This document shows positions 9,189 to 20,214 of a stretch of DNA of 64,000 nt, piece after piece. This DNA is from Paraburkholderia ultramafica (lineage in GTDB: Bacteria; Pseudomonadota; Gammaproteobacteria; Burkholderiales; Burkholderiaceae): assembly GCF_902859915.1 (NCBI RefSeq), contig NZ_CADIKK010000006.1:217703-281702 (forward strand), in the 5' to 3' direction. A model generated the notes under the pieces. That model did not search any database, was not told the DNA's origin, and saw nothing but the letters and a program-made list of their open reading frames with translations. Numbering within the stretch: position 1 is the stretch's first letter; each line of letters opens with the position of its first letter. Both the position numbers and the translations under genes were made by a program.

Positions 9189-9935
9189 ATGCTCGCTCGA
9201 CTGTCAGATATCGATCGCCGTGACTTCCGTGAGGGCGCGCGCGACTATTCGCCCACGCTGATGGCGATTTTCTCGTGGGGGCTCGTCACCGGTATCGCGA
9301 TGAGCAAATCCGTGCTCACGTTGCCGCAGGCGCTCACCATGTCGCTGCTGTGCTACGCCGGTTCGTCGCAACTGGCGGTGCTGCCGCTGCTCGCCGCCAA
9401 GCTGCCGATCTGGACCGTGCTGCTCACCGCGGCAATGGTCAATACGCGTTTCGTGATTTTCAGCGCCGGACTGGCGCCGCATTTCTCCTATCTGCCGATG
9501 TGGCGGCGCATCGTGCTCGGCTATTTCAACGGCGATGTGATCTATCTGCTGTTCGAGAAGAAGAGTTTCCCGACCGGCTACATGCCGGGCAAGGAGGCGT
9601 ACTACTGGGGCATGGCGCTCTCGAGCTGGCTGTCCTGGCAGGTGTCGTCGATTGCCGGCATCCTGCTCGCGAGCCTGATTCCCGACAACTGGGGGCTCGC
9701 GCTGGCGGGCACGCTGGCCCTGGTGCCCATCATGGTGGCGGCGATCGCGACGCGCTCCACACTGGTGGCGGTCAGCATCGCCGGGGTCGTGTCACTGCTT
9801 GCCTTCGACCTGCCGTATCGGCTCGCGCTGCCGTTCGCGGTGATCGCGGCGATCGTCGCCGGCAGCGCCGCCGACCTGATGGTCGAGCGAGCCGACTTGC
9901 GCCGCATCCGCAACAGCGCCGGAGATTCCCGATGA
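9189..9935 (+). CDS. azlC: AzlC-family branched-chain amino acid exporter, large subunit
   Basis: Inner-membrane protein of about seven predicted helices. With AzlD it forms a branched-chain amino acid exporter. I place the start at ATG 9189 (MLARLSDIDRRDFREG), 11 codons inside the open frame, since this fits the family. Family features: FSWGLVTGIAMSKS, CYAGSSQLAVLPLL and MVNTRFVIFSAGLAPHF. The stop overlaps the azlD start in an ATGA, so the two are coupled. The divergent ilvE supports a branched-chain substrate. Confidence 0.93.
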   Translation: MLARLSDIDRRDFREGARDYSPTLMAIFSWGLVTGIAMSKSVLTLPQALTMSLLCYAGSSQLAVLPLLAAKLPIWTVLLTAAMVNTRFVIFSAGLAPHFSYLPMWRRIVLGYFNGDVIYLLFEKKSFPTGYMPGKEAYYWGMALSSWLSWQVSSIAGILLASLIPDNWGLALAGTLALVPIMVAAIATRSTLVAVSIAGVVSLLAFDLPYRLALPFAVIAAIVAGSAADLMVERADLRRIRNSAGDSR

Positions 9936-10255
9936 CGTCCACACAAATCTGGCTGGCCATTTTCGGCATGACCTTCGTCACCGCGCTGACCCGCGCGATG
10001 TTTCTGATCGGCGGCGAGCGCACGGTCTTGCCGGCGCGCGTGCAGCGGATGCTGCGCTACGCGCCGGCCGCGGCGCTGGCCGCCGTGGTGCTGCCCGACG
10101 TGCTGTCGACGCCCGAAGGGCTGTCGTTTGCGCCGTCCAATCACGAGTTTTACGCGACGCTGTCCGGTCTGGGATGGTTTTTGTGGCGGCGCACCATGCT
10201 CGGCACGATTGTCACCGGAATGGTCGTGTTCACGTTGTTACGCGTCTTCATATGA
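9932..10255 (+). CDS. azlD: AzlD-family branched-chain amino acid exporter, small subunit
   Basis: A 107-residue membrane protein with three to four hydrophobic helices, starting MTSTQIWLAIFGMTFVTAL. It carries the AzlD features TRAMFLIGG and ALAAVVLPDVL. Its ATG overlaps the azlC stop by four bases. Partner of AzlC in amino acid export. A much longer open frame starting further upstream overlaps azlC out of frame and is not the real gene. Confidence 0.93.
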   Translation: MTSTQIWLAIFGMTFVTALTRAMFLIGGERTVLPARVQRMLRYAPAAALAAVVLPDVLSTPEGLSFAPSNHEFYATLSGLGWFLWRRTMLGTIVTGMVVFTLLRVFI

Positions 10256-10527
10256 TTGAATGGGCGAGAAATGCTGCATTGCGGCATGCGCGGCCCTATC
10301 TCCAAATACGGGACATTCGCCCAGTCGCGGGTCAGAAGGCAGTGTGGATCAGTTAAACTGCCGGTTTCCGGGTTGAGCGCGCCGCTGCAAGGCGCGAGAG
10401 CCGCGGCCCTGCCGTCGGCGCCCGATCCCGTGGAGCCGCTGCCGTGCCGAAGCGCTGGAATTTGCCGCGCTGCAAGCCCGGCGCGTCGTCCGCCACCGCC
10501 TTCTCATCAACTCGCACATACACGCCT

Positions 10528-11721
10528 ATGAACAAGGTATTGCGTCTCTCCGATCTGATCGCCGAAGGCAAACTATCCGGCAAACGCGTGTTCATCCGCG
10601 CCGATCTGAACGTGCCGCAGGACGATCAAGGCAACATCACCGAAGACACCCGTATCCGCGCCTCCGTGCCGGCGATCAAGGCGGCGCTCGACGCGGGCGC
10701 CGCCGTGATGGTCACGTCGCACCTGGGCCGCCCCACCGAGGGCGACTTCAAGCCGGAAGACTCGCTCGCGCCGGTCGCGCAGCGTCTGGCCGAACTGCTC
10801 GGCCGCGACGTGCCGCTGGTCGCGAACTGGGTCGAAAACGGCGTGAACGTCGCGCCGGGGTCGGTCGTGCTGCTGGAAAACTGCCGCGTCAACAAGGGCG
10901 AAAAGAAAGATTCCGACGAGCTCGCGCAGAAAATGGCGAAGCTCTGCGATGTCTACGTGAACGACGCGTTCGGCACCGCGCACCGCGCCGAAGCGACCAC
11001 GCACGGCATCGCCAGATATGCGCCGGTCGCCTGCGCCGGTCCGCTGCTGGCCGCTGAGCTCGAAGCGCTCGGCAAGGCGCTGGGCGCGCCGAAGCGCCCG
11101 CTGGTGGCGATCGTCGCCGGCTCGAAGGTGTCGACCAAGCTGACCATTCTGAAGTCGCTGGCCGACAAGGTCGATCAGCTGATCGTCGGCGGCGGCATCG
11201 CGAATACGTTCATGCTGGCCGCGGGCCTGAAGATCGGCAAGTCGCTCGCCGAAGCCGATCTGATCAACGAAGCCAAGGCCATCATCGACGCGGCCAAAGC
11301 CCGCGGCGCCTCGGTGCCGATCCCGACCGACGTGGTCACGGCCAAGGAGTTTTCGCCGACCGCCAAGGCCGAAATCAAGGCTGTCGCCGATGTGCAGGAC
11401 GACGACATGATCCTCGACATCGGACCGGAAACCGCCAAGGTGCTCGCCGCGCAACTGGAAAAGGCCGGCACGATCGTGTGGAACGGGCCGGTCGGCGTGT
11501 TCGAATTCGACCAGTTCGGCAACGGCACGAAGACGCTGGCGGACGCGATCGCCAAGTCGTCGGCGTTCTCGATCGCAGGCGGCGGCGACACGCTCGCGGC
11601 GATCGCCAAGTACGGCATCCACGACAAGGTCAGCTATATCTCGACGGGCGGCGGCGCCTTCCTCGAGTTCCTCGAAGGCAAGAAGTTGCCGGCGGTCGAA
11701 GTTCTGGAATCGCGGGCTTAA
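10528..11721 (+). CDS. pgk: Phosphoglycerate kinase
   Basis: Glycolysis/gluconeogenesis: 1,3-bisphosphoglycerate + ADP to 3-phosphoglycerate + ATP. I start it at ATG 10528 ([18 protein letters not shown]), giving 397 residues, the family length; an upstream in-frame extension to 10444 lacks homology. The signature [11 protein letters not shown] lies at residues 20-30, and the C-terminal nucleotide loop appears as WNGPVGVFE and [11 protein letters not shown]. Followed by pyk and fba on the same strand; a 272-base gap separates it from azlD. Confidence 0.97.
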   Translation: MNKVLRLSDLIAEGKLSGKRVFIRADLNVPQDDQGNITEDTRIRASVPAIKAALDAGAAVMVTSHLGRPTEGDFKPEDSLAPVAQRLAELLGRDVPLVANWVENGVNVAPGSVVLLENCRVNKGEKKDSDELAQKMAKLCDVYVNDAFGTAHRAEATTHGIARYAPVACAGPLLAAELEALGKALGAPKRPLVAIVAGSKVSTKLTILKSLADKVDQLIVGGGIANTFMLAAGLKIGKSLAEADLINEAKAIIDAAKARGASVPIPTDVVTAKEFSPTAKAEIKAVADVQDDDMILDIGPETAKVLAAQLEKAGTIVWNGPVGVFEFDQFGNGTKTLADAIAKSSAFSIAGGGDTLAAIAKYGIHDKVSYISTGGGAFLEFLEGKKLPAVEVLESRA

Positions 11722-12143
11722 ACGTGGCGACGCGCTCCCCAACGGCAAAGTCTGCAAAAGCGCGCGGCGGCCAGCGAGCCAACAAGCCGCGCAACCTCGC
11801 AGCAGAGACGGCAGGGGAGCGCGCGGCGCGCTCCGCCGCCACCCCGGCAGTGTCTGCCGAAACAGAAGAATCCAGATCGCCCCTCGCGCTCGCGGAGTTG
11901 ACCACTGCCGACGACGCAGCGGATTTGTCCAGCGGACAAGCCGCCCCGTCGCCGGCAGAACTCCCCGACGAAGAGACCGTCCCCCCGCCGGCACCCCCCG
12001 TGCCGGTGTCGAACACCGCTTCACCCTACAAAGCGACGCTGGTTTCAACCGGCGCGCAGCCCCTGGCAGCATCTTCCGGTGCGCAGCCTCCGCATCCGAC
12101 TCGCAGCGCTCATTCCAGCGATCCTATCCAGACGAGGAGACTC
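11722..12143 (+). other. 422-base pgk-pyk spacer, open in frame with pyk
   Basis: From a GTG at 11724, three bases after the pgk stop, the frame stays open for 140 codons into pyk. The predicted peptide is low-complexity (Ala/Pro/Ser/Thr/Glu, e.g. PPPAPPVPVS) with no domain. Its codons are more mixed (GCA, TCT, CCC) than those of the flanking genes. There is no good ribosome binding site before the GTG, whereas GAGGAGA precedes the pyk ATG. I regard it as an untranslated leader or spacer, not a pyk extension. Confidence 0.5.
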
Positions 12144-13586
12144 ATGCATCGCGCCACCAAGATTGTCGCTACCATCGGACCGGCTTCCAACACGCCGGAA
12201 ATCCTGTTGCAAATGATTCAGGCAGGGTTGGATGTGGTGCGGCTCAATTTTTCGCACGGCACCGCCGACGACCACCGCCAGCGCGCCGAATTCGTGCGCG
12301 AAGCGGCCCGCCAGGCCGGCCGCGAAGTCGCCATCATGGCGGACCTGCAAGGCCCGAAGATCCGGGTCGGCAAATTTGAAAACGGCAAGGTCTTGCTGGT
12401 TGCCGGCGAGCCGTTCATCCTCGACGCCGACTGCGAACTCGGCAACGAGCAACGCGCCGGTCTCGACTACAAGGACCTGCCGCGCGACCTGAAGCCGGGC
12501 GACGTGCTGTTGCTCAACGACGGCCTGATCGTGCTGAACGTGTCGCGCGTGATCGGCAACGAGATCCACACGGTCGTGAAGATCGGCGGCGAGCTGTCGA
12601 ACAACAAGGGCATCAACCGCCAGGGCGGTGGCCTGTCGGCGCCCGCGCTCACCGCGAAAGACATGGAAGACATTCGCACGGCGATGTCGCTCGGTGTCGA
12701 CTACGTCGCGGTTTCGTTCCCGAAGAACGCCACCGACATGGAGATGGCCCGCCAGCTCGCGAACATCGCCGGTGCGCCGTTCGGCATCAAGCCGAAGATG
12801 ATCGCCAAGATCGAGCGCGCGGAAGCGATTCCGGCGCTGCAAGGCATTCTCGACGCCTCGGACGGCATCATGGTCGCGCGCGGCGATCTGGCGGTGGAAG
12901 TGGGGAATGCCGCAGTCCCCGCGCTGCAAAAGCGGATGATTCGTATGGCGCGCGAATCGAACAAGTTCGTGATCACCGCGACCCAGATGATGGAGTCGAT
13001 GATCTACGCGCCGGTGCCGACCCGGGCCGAAGTCTCGGACGTCGCCAACGCGGTGCTCGACGGTACCGATGCGGTGATGCTGTCGGCGGAATCGGCGGCG
13101 GGCAAGTACCCGGTGCAAACCATCGAGACGATGGCGGCGATCTGTCTGGAAGCCGAGAAGTCGGAACAGTCGGAACTGGACAAGGATTTCCTCGACCGCA
13201 CGTTCACCCGCATCGACCAGTCGATCGCGATGGGCGCGCTCTTCACGGCCTATCACCTGGGCGCGAAGGCGATCGTGGCGTTGACCGAATCCGGCTCGAC
13301 CGCGCTGTGGATGTCGCGCCACTGGACCCATGTGCCAATTTTCGCGCTCACGCCGCGCGTCGGCAGTGAACGGGCGATGGCGCTGTACCGCAACGTGACC
13401 TCGCTGCATCTGGACACCAACACCAACACCGACCGCGACACCGCGTTGCAGCAGGCGTTGGAGACCGTGGTGAGCAAGGGCTACGCGTCGCGTGGTGACA
13501 TGGTGGTGCTGACTGTCGGCGAGCCGATGGGTCAGGCCGGCGGCACCAATACGTTGAAAATCGTGCGGGTCGGAGAACCGTACTGA
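12144..13586 (+). CDS. pyk: Pyruvate kinase
   Basis: Last step of glycolysis, phosphoenolpyruvate + ADP to pyruvate + ATP. The start ATG 12144 (MHRATKIVATIGPASNTPE) is chosen from homology and from the GAGGAGA ribosome binding site just upstream; the product is 480 residues. Landmarks: the N-terminal KIVATIGPAS, the active-site KPKMIAKIERAEA segment with the catalytic lysine, DGIMVARGDLAVE, and ITATQMMESM. It lies in a central-carbon block between pgk and fba. Confidence 0.97.
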   Translation: MHRATKIVATIGPASNTPEILLQMIQAGLDVVRLNFSHGTADDHRQRAEFVREAARQAGREVAIMADLQGPKIRVGKFENGKVLLVAGEPFILDADCELGNEQRAGLDYKDLPRDLKPGDVLLLNDGLIVLNVSRVIGNEIHTVVKIGGELSNNKGINRQGGGLSAPALTAKDMEDIRTAMSLGVDYVAVSFPKNATDMEMARQLANIAGAPFGIKPKMIAKIERAEAIPALQGILDASDGIMVARGDLAVEVGNAAVPALQKRMIRMARESNKFVITATQMMESMIYAPVPTRAEVSDVANAVLDGTDAVMLSAESAAGKYPVQTIETMAAICLEAEKSEQSELDKDFLDRTFTRIDQSIAMGALFTAYHLGAKAIVALTESGSTALWMSRHWTHVPIFALTPRVGSERAMALYRNVTSLHLDTNTNTDRDTALQQALETVVSKGYASRGDMVVLTVGEPMGQAGGTNTLKIVRVGEPY

Positions 13587-13804
13587 TCAGGTAGCAACTG
13601 CTCGATCGGCACGGGCTGGATCGAGCGAAGCAGGCTGACATGCCCCGCGAGAGGCGGCGCACCGTCTTCAATCGCGTCCGGAGCGTACAGGAACGCCCGG
13701 CGCCTTAGGGACCGTGTGAACGGGTATGCAGCTTGCTCCGCGATAAAATCGCCCAACAAGATGCCGACGGCACAAGGATTCGTTTCAATCTAAGGAGTTA
13801 CAGC

Positions 13805-14869
13805 ATGCCTCTCGTATCAATGCGTCAACTGCTGGACCATGCCGCCGAAAACGGCTATGGCCTTCCGGCATTCAACGTGAACAATCTGGAGCAAGTGCAG
13901 GCGATCATGGCGGCGGCCGACAAGGTCAACGCCCCGGTTATCATGCAGGCTTCCGCCGGCGCGCGTAAGTACGCGGGCGAAGCGTTCCTGCGTCACCTGA
14001 TCGAAGCGGCGGTCGAGTCGTATCCGCATATTCCGGTCGTGATGCACCAGGACCACGGGCAGTCGCCGGCGGTCTGCATGGCGGCGATCCGCAGCGGTTT
14101 CACCAGCGTGATGATGGACGGCTCGCTTGAAGCCGACGGCAAGACCGTCGCGTCGTACGAGTACAACGTCGACGTGTCGCGCAAGGTCGTGGAAGCGGCG
14201 CACTCGATCGGCATCACGGTGGAAGCGGAACTGGGCGTGCTCGGTTCGCTGGAAACCATGAAGGGCGACAAGGAAGACGGCCACGGCGCGGAAGGCACGA
14301 TGACTCGCGAGCAGCTGCTGACGGATCCGGAGCAGGCGGCCGACTTCGTCAAGGCGACGCAGTGCGACGCACTGGCGATCGCGATCGGCACGTCGCACGG
14401 CGCATACAAGTTCAGCAAGAAGCCCACGGGCGACATTCTGTCGATCCAGCGCATCAAGGAAATCCACCAGCGCATTCCGAACACTCACCTGGTGATGCAC
14501 GGCTCGTCGTCGGTGCCGCAGGAACTGCTCGCGGAAATCCGCGAATTCGGCGGCGACATGAAGGAAACCTACGGCGTGCCGGTCGAGGAAATCCAGCAAG
14601 GCATCAAGAACGGCGTGCGCAAGGTCAACATCGACACCGACCTGCGTCTGGCGATCACCGGCGCGATCCGCCGCTACATGGCGACCAGTCCGGGCAAGTT
14701 CGACCCGCGCGATTACCTGAAGCCGGCGCGCGAAGCGGCGATGAAGATCTGTATCGACCGTTACATGCAGTTCGGCTGCGAAGGCCAGGCCGGCAAGATC
14801 AAGCCGCTTTCGCTTGATAAAATCGCGGAGAAGTACAAGTCGGGCGAGCTCGCGCAAGTCGTCCGCTAA
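13805..14869 (+). CDS. fba: Class II fructose-1,6-bisphosphate aldolase (zinc-dependent)
   Basis: Cleaves fructose 1,6-bisphosphate to dihydroxyacetone phosphate and glyceraldehyde 3-phosphate. The ATG at 13805 follows a TAAGGAG ribosome binding site and gives 354 residues beginning [19 protein letters not shown]. Zinc and substrate motifs: [28 protein letters not shown] and [10 protein letters not shown]. This is the longer subtype with the [21 protein letters not shown] segment. Terminated by two hairpins before purC. Confidence 0.97.
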   Translation: MPLVSMRQLLDHAAENGYGLPAFNVNNLEQVQAIMAAADKVNAPVIMQASAGARKYAGEAFLRHLIEAAVESYPHIPVVMHQDHGQSPAVCMAAIRSGFTSVMMDGSLEADGKTVASYEYNVDVSRKVVEAAHSIGITVEAELGVLGSLETMKGDKEDGHGAEGTMTREQLLTDPEQAADFVKATQCDALAIAIGTSHGAYKFSKKPTGDILSIQRIKEIHQRIPNTHLVMHGSSSVPQELLAEIREFGGDMKETYGVPVEEIQQGIKNGVRKVNIDTDLRLAITGAIRRYMATSPGKFDPRDYLKPAREAAMKICIDRYMQFGCEGQAGKIKPLSLDKIAEKYKSGELAQVVR

Positions 14870-14887
14870 GCTATAGCTCGGTTCTGC

Positions 14888-14958
14888 ACCTGGCCGTTTG
14901 GCCAGGTTGTCGTTAGATCGCCGTTCCCGCATCATCCGGGGAACGGCGTTTCCCTTTT
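14888..14958 (+). terminator. Double hairpin terminator after fba
   Basis: The first hairpin is ACCTGGCC (14888-14895), loop GTTT, GGCCAGGT. The second is CGCCGTTCCC (14919-14928), 10-nt loop, GGGAACGGCG (14939-14948), followed by the T-rich TTTCCCTTTT. It is a convincing Rho-independent terminator separating fba from purC. Confidence 0.8.
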
Positions 14959-15001
14959 GTTCCGGTCACACTTTTTGCCTCACTTTTAGCGAACCACGAC
15001 G

Positions 15002-15892
15002 ATGTCTACCCTCTACGAATCCACGCTCCGCTCGCTGCCGCTGCTCGGCCGCGGTAAAGTCCGCGACAACTATGCGGTGGGCAACGACCAGTTGCTGATC
15101 GTCACGACCGACCGTCTGTCGGCGTTCGACGTCATCATGGGCGAGCCGATTCCGAACAAGGGCCGCGTGCTCAACGAGATGGCGAACTTCTGGTTCGAGA
15201 AACTGAAGCATGTGGTGCCGAACCACCTGACGGGCGTCGCGCCCGAGTCCGTGGTCGCGGCGGACGAAGTCGAGCAGGTCAAGGGCCGCGCGGTGGTCGT
15301 CAAGCGCCTCGAGCCGATTCTCGTCGAAGCGGTGGTGCGCGGCTATCTGGCCGGCAGCGGCTGGAAAGACTACCAGGCAACCGGTTCGGTGTGCGGCGTG
15401 CAATTGCCGCCGGGTCTGCAAAATGCGCAGAAGCTGCCCGAGCCGATTTTCACGCCGGCTGCCAAGGCCGAAATGGGCCACCACGACGAAAACATCACGT
15501 ACGACGAGATGGAACGCCGCATCGGCACCGAACTGTCGGCCACGATCCGCGACATCTCGATCAAGCTGTACAAGGAAGCCGCTGATTACGCGGCGACGCG
15601 CGGCATCATCATCGCGGATACGAAGTTCGAATTCGGTCTGGACAACCACGGCAAGCTGTATCTGATGGACGAGGCGTTGACCGCGGATTCGTCGCGCTTC
15701 TGGCCGGCCGACCAGTATCAGGTCGGCACCAACCCGCCGTCGTTCGACAAGCAGTTCGTGCGCGACTGGCTCGAAACCCAGCCGTGGAAGAAAGAACCGC
15801 CGGCGCCGAAGCTGCCGGACGACGTGGTCACCAGGACGGGAGAGAAGTACCAGGAAGCGCTCGAACGCCTGACCGGGCACAAGCTCGCCTGA
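15002..15892 (+). CDS. purC: Phosphoribosylaminoimidazole-succinocarboxamide synthase
   Basis: De novo purine synthesis: condenses CAIR with aspartate using ATP to give SAICAR. The 296-residue protein is of the longer (yeast-type) subfamily. It has [13 protein letters not shown] at residues 15-27, [36 protein letters not shown] and the ADTKFEFG...[14 protein letters not shown] region. First of the purC-purE-purK run on the plus strand; purE follows after 38 bases. Confidence 0.97.
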   Translation: MSTLYESTLRSLPLLGRGKVRDNYAVGNDQLLIVTTDRLSAFDVIMGEPIPNKGRVLNEMANFWFEKLKHVVPNHLTGVAPESVVAADEVEQVKGRAVVVKRLEPILVEAVVRGYLAGSGWKDYQATGSVCGVQLPPGLQNAQKLPEPIFTPAAKAEMGHHDENITYDEMERRIGTELSATIRDISIKLYKEAADYAATRGIIIADTKFEFGLDNHGKLYLMDEALTADSSRFWPADQYQVGTNPPSFDKQFVRDWLETQPWKKEPPAPKLPDDVVTRTGEKYQEALERLTGHKLA

Positions 15893-15930
15893 TCAGATCC
15901 GCGCCGTTCGGGAAACAAGGAAGCCGTAAG

Positions 15931-16449
15931 ATGAGTGAAGCTCAAACCGCCCATACGCATGGCGCGCCGGTCGTCGGCGTGCTGATGGGCTCCAGTTCCG
16001 ACTGGGAAGTCATGAAGAACGCCGTGGCGATTTTGCAGGAATTCGGCGTGCCTTACGAGGCCAGGGTCGTGTCCGCGCACCGCATGCCCGACGAGATGTT
16101 CGCCTATGCTGAAAGTGCGCGTGAGCGCGGCATTCGCGCGATCATCGCGGGCGCGGGCGGCGCGGCGCATCTGCCGGGCATGCTGGCGGCCAAGACCACG
16201 GTGCCGGTGCTCGGCGTGCCGGTGGCGAGCAAGTATCTGAAGGGCGTCGATTCGCTTCATTCGATCGTGCAGATGCCCAAGGGCGTGCCGGTCGCCACGT
16301 TTGCAATCGGCGAAGCGGGCGCGGCGAACGCGGCGCTGTTCGCGGTGTCGCTGCTGAGCGGCACGAGCACCGAGTATGCGGAAAAGCTGGCTGCGTTCCG
16401 CGTGCGCCAGAACGAAGCGGCCCATGCAATGGTATTGCCGGCGCTGTAA
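15931..16449 (+). CDS. purE: N5-carboxyaminoimidazole ribonucleotide mutase
   Basis: Converts N5-CAIR (made by PurK) to CAIR, the substrate of PurC. The start ATG 15931 ([20 protein letters not shown]) has AAGGAAG upstream and gives 172 residues; a longer in-frame extension into purC is not supported. Class I PurE motifs: [43 protein letters not shown] and [18 protein letters not shown]. Confidence 0.96.
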   Translation: MSEAQTAHTHGAPVVGVLMGSSSDWEVMKNAVAILQEFGVPYEARVVSAHRMPDEMFAYAESARERGIRAIIAGAGGAAHLPGMLAAKTTVPVLGVPVASKYLKGVDSLHSIVQMPKGVPVATFAIGEAGAANAALFAVSLLSGTSTEYAEKLAAFRVRQNEAAHAMVLPAL

Positions 16450-16490
16450 TAGCGCGCTGGCTGATTGCTTTGAGACGTCCCCCTGTCTGA

Positions 16491-17750
<1,260 letters not shown>

Positions 17751-17760
17751 CGCGCGCGCC

Positions 17761-18810
17761 ATGCCGGATCAACAGAAACCCGCTGATGGCGCCGCGAGCG
17801 CATTGCCTGTGAGCGCCGCACAGATCGAGCACGCGGCGGCACTGCTCGACGCGGGTGGTCTGGTCGCGTTTCCGACCGAGACGGTGTACGGGCTCGGCGG
17901 CGACGCCGAGAGTCCGGACGCGGTCGCGCGCATCTACGCGGCGAAGGGCAGGCCGGCGAATCATCCGGTGATCGTGCATCTGGCGCCGCAAGGCGATCCG
18001 AACTACTGGGTCGAGCAACTGCCCGCGGAAGCGCAGCGCCTGATCGATGCGTTCTGGCCGGGTCCGCTCACGCTGATCCTGAAGCGCGCCGCGCGGATTC
18101 CAGCGGCGGTGAGCGGCGGCCAGGATTCGGTGGGCCTGCGTTGCCCGTCGCATCCAGTGGCGCAGGCCTTGCTCGAGGCGTTCAGCGCATTGCGCGGCGG
18201 CCACGGTGGCGTGGCTGCGCCGTCGGCGAATCGTTTCGGGCATGTGAGCCCGACCACGGCGCAGCATGTGCGCGACGAGTTTGGCAGCGCGATTCATGTG
18301 CTGGACGGCGGCGCGTCGGATGTCGGAATCGAATCGACTATCCTGGATTTGTCGCGCGGTTTTCCGGCGCTGTTGAGGCCGGGCCGGGTCACGCCGCAAG
18401 ATATCGCCGACGTGCTCGGCGAGGTGCCGCGCCTGGCGGACGGATCGGATGCGACTGCGCCGCGTGCTTCCGGCACGTTGAAGGCGCATTACGCGCCGCG
18501 CACGCCGTTGGCCTTATTGCCGTTCGGTGCGCTGGAGCCGTTGCTTGCCGCGCGCGCAGCGGGCGAGCGTGTGGCGCTGGTCGCGCGCGCGTCGCGAGCC
18601 GGGCATTGGGCCGATGCCGAAGGCGTGCATTTCATCGCCGCGCCGGAAGACCCGCATGTGTACGCGCGCGAGTTGTATGGTCTGCTGAGGGCTCTCGATC
18701 GCGCGAACGTCACGCGGATTCTGATCGAGAAGCTGCCGGATACGATCGAATGGATTGCGGTGAATGACCGGCTCGGTCGGGCTGCGGCTGCGTTCGAAGC
18801 GCAAGGATAG
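17761..18810 (+). CDS. Sua5-type L-threonylcarbamoyladenylate synthase
   Basis: Makes threonylcarbamoyl-AMP for the universal t6A37 tRNA modification. At 349 residues it is the long Sua5 form, with a YrdC domain (about 20-220) and a C-terminal Sua5 domain, rather than short TsaC. Motifs: GGLVAFPTETVYGLGGDAE, IYAAKGRPANHPVIVHL, the APSANRFGHVSPTTAQHV nucleotide region, and GTLKAHYAPRTPL joining the two domains. Ten bases after purK and probably cotranscribed. Confidence 0.94.
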   Translation: MPDQQKPADGAASALPVSAAQIEHAAALLDAGGLVAFPTETVYGLGGDAESPDAVARIYAAKGRPANHPVIVHLAPQGDPNYWVEQLPAEAQRLIDAFWPGPLTLILKRAARIPAAVSGGQDSVGLRCPSHPVAQALLEAFSALRGGHGGVAAPSANRFGHVSPTTAQHVRDEFGSAIHVLDGGASDVGIESTILDLSRGFPALLRPGRVTPQDIADVLGEVPRLADGSDATAPRASGTLKAHYAPRTPLALLPFGALEPLLAARAAGERVALVARASRAGHWADAEGVHFIAAPEDPHVYARELYGLLRALDRANVTRILIEKLPDTIEWIAVNDRLGRAAAAFEAQG

Positions 18811-18866
18811 GGGCGGCCTGGTCAGCACCGCTCCCATCCTGTCGCCGCTATGCGGCAATCCTCAAC

Positions 18867-20120
18867 TTACTTCCCCAACCCCGTCGCCGCGATCTGCTGC
18901 TGGACGAATTGCGCGAACAAGGCGTACAAGTGCGTGGTCGGGTGGACCGAGTCCGCGAACATGTAGGTCTGGTCAGCGCCGGCCACCGTGTAGGTCTGCG
19001 GCGAGCAGAACAGCGACGAGCCGAACTGGGCGCCGTACTGCTCCGGAGTCAGCCCGTTCGTCGCGCCCGGATTGGCCTTGGCGTAAGCAGTTGCGTTGTT
19101 CACCATCGACGTCAGGTTACACGCCGTGCCGGTGTTGGACACTGTGAAGCCCAGCGCCTGGTAGTTCGGCAACTGCTGATCCAGCCACGTGAACGTATCG
19201 AGCACGATCACCTTGCCCGTACCCACCAGGCCGAGGGCGGTCAGGTTCTGGACCAGCAGATAGTTGAATGCCGCGCTGATCCCCGTCAGCAGTGCAGCCG
19301 AGCCTGGCGTCGTCACGTTGGCCGCGACGCCGAGCGGCGTATTGCCGATGTCAGGCACATTCGCCACCACCACGTGGGTCGCACCCGAGTCGACGATGGT
19401 CTTGACTTGCGCGGCGAGCTGGGTGGCGGCCTGCGCGATCTGAGGGTTGGCCAGCTGCTGCAGGTAGCCGACGATGAACGCGACCTGGCCCGCCTGCGAG
19501 TTTGGCAGTTTGCCGGCCAGCACGAGTTTCGGGTAATCCGTCTGTAGCGCGGCGCCGAGCGCCGTCAGATTGGCGGTGGTCGCCGCGAACTGCAAGATGT
19601 CGTTCGCGCCGCCGTCCACCAGCACCAGCTGGTTCGAGTTGAAGCTCGTATGTGCGCCCAGGTAGTTCGCCACCTGAGTCACGATCGGCACCGTCGTAGC
19701 CGCCATGTTGTTCGGCGCCCAACCTTGGCCTTGAGCGTTGACGACGAGCGCGCCGCCCTGCGCATAACCGAAGCCGCCTGCTGCGACCAGCGGCTTGCCG
19801 AAGCCGCCGAGGTACGCCGGCGTCAACGTGCCGCCGTAGTATTCGGCAACCTTTTGCGTCCACACTTCACCCGGGTTGGTCGTGAAGCGGCCGCCGCCGA
19901 AACTGGCCTGAATCACCGGCGCATAAGTGCCGACGTCCGACAGGCTGTCGCCGAACGACACGACCTGCAACTTGACGCCGCCTGCCGGTGTGCTGCTGTT
20001 CGAGTTGTTGTTATCGTCGCCGCCACCGCCGCAGGCAGCGAGCGCGGCAAACGCGGCGCTGGCGATGACGATCTGCGTGACGCGCAACCATGGGTGTTTC
20101 TTCGATGCTGTTTGATTCAT
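18867..20120 (-). CDS. SGNH/GDSL-family lipoprotein esterase
   Basis: Probable outer-membrane or periplasmic esterase/lipase. I start at ATG 20120 (MNQTASKKHPWLRVTQIVIA), preceded by AGGAGAT; the longer frame upstream adds a non-homologous Arg-rich stretch. The signal peptide ends in a lipobox-like AALAAC-GGGG, followed by an Asp/Asn/Ser linker. Block I is SFGDSLSDVGTY (nucleophile Ser), Block III is DGGANDI, and the C-terminal DSVHPT gives the Asp/His pair. The 417-residue protein is of the GDSL lipase type; the natural substrate is unknown. Confidence 0.88.
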   Translation of the reverse strand: MNQTASKKHPWLRVTQIVIASAAFAALAACGGGGDDNNNSNSSTPAGGVKLQVVSFGDSLSDVGTYAPVIQASFGGGRFTTNPGEVWTQKVAEYYGGTLTPAYLGGFGKPLVAAGGFGYAQGGALVVNAQGQGWAPNNMAATTVPIVTQVANYLGAHTSFNSNQLVLVDGGANDILQFAATTANLTALGAALQTDYPKLVLAGKLPNSQAGQVAFIVGYLQQLANPQIAQAATQLAAQVKTIVDSGATHVVVANVPDIGNTPLGVAANVTTPGSAALLTGISAAFNYLLVQNLTALGLVGTGKVIVLDTFTWLDQQLPNYQALGFTVSNTGTACNLTSMVNNATAYAKANPGATNGLTPEQYGAQFGSSLFCSPQTYTVAGADQTYMFADSVHPTTHLYALFAQFVQQQIAATGLGK

Positions 20121-20214
20121 GTTGACTACATCTCCTCGTATGTGTGGCCCTTGCGCCATGTGTTGCAGGCAGCGTCCGCCGCGTCGGTGGCGTGACGCCA
20201 GCTTACAGAATCTT

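Noticed and set aside
10573..12072. 499-codon minus-strand frame opposite pgk
   Set aside because: Arg/His/Gly-rich translation mirrors the strongly coding pgk strand; there is no motif or ribosome binding site, and antisense frames of this sort are common in GC-rich genes.
12045..13409. 454-codon minus-strand frame opposite pyk
   Set aside because: Shadow of pyk with no independent coding evidence.
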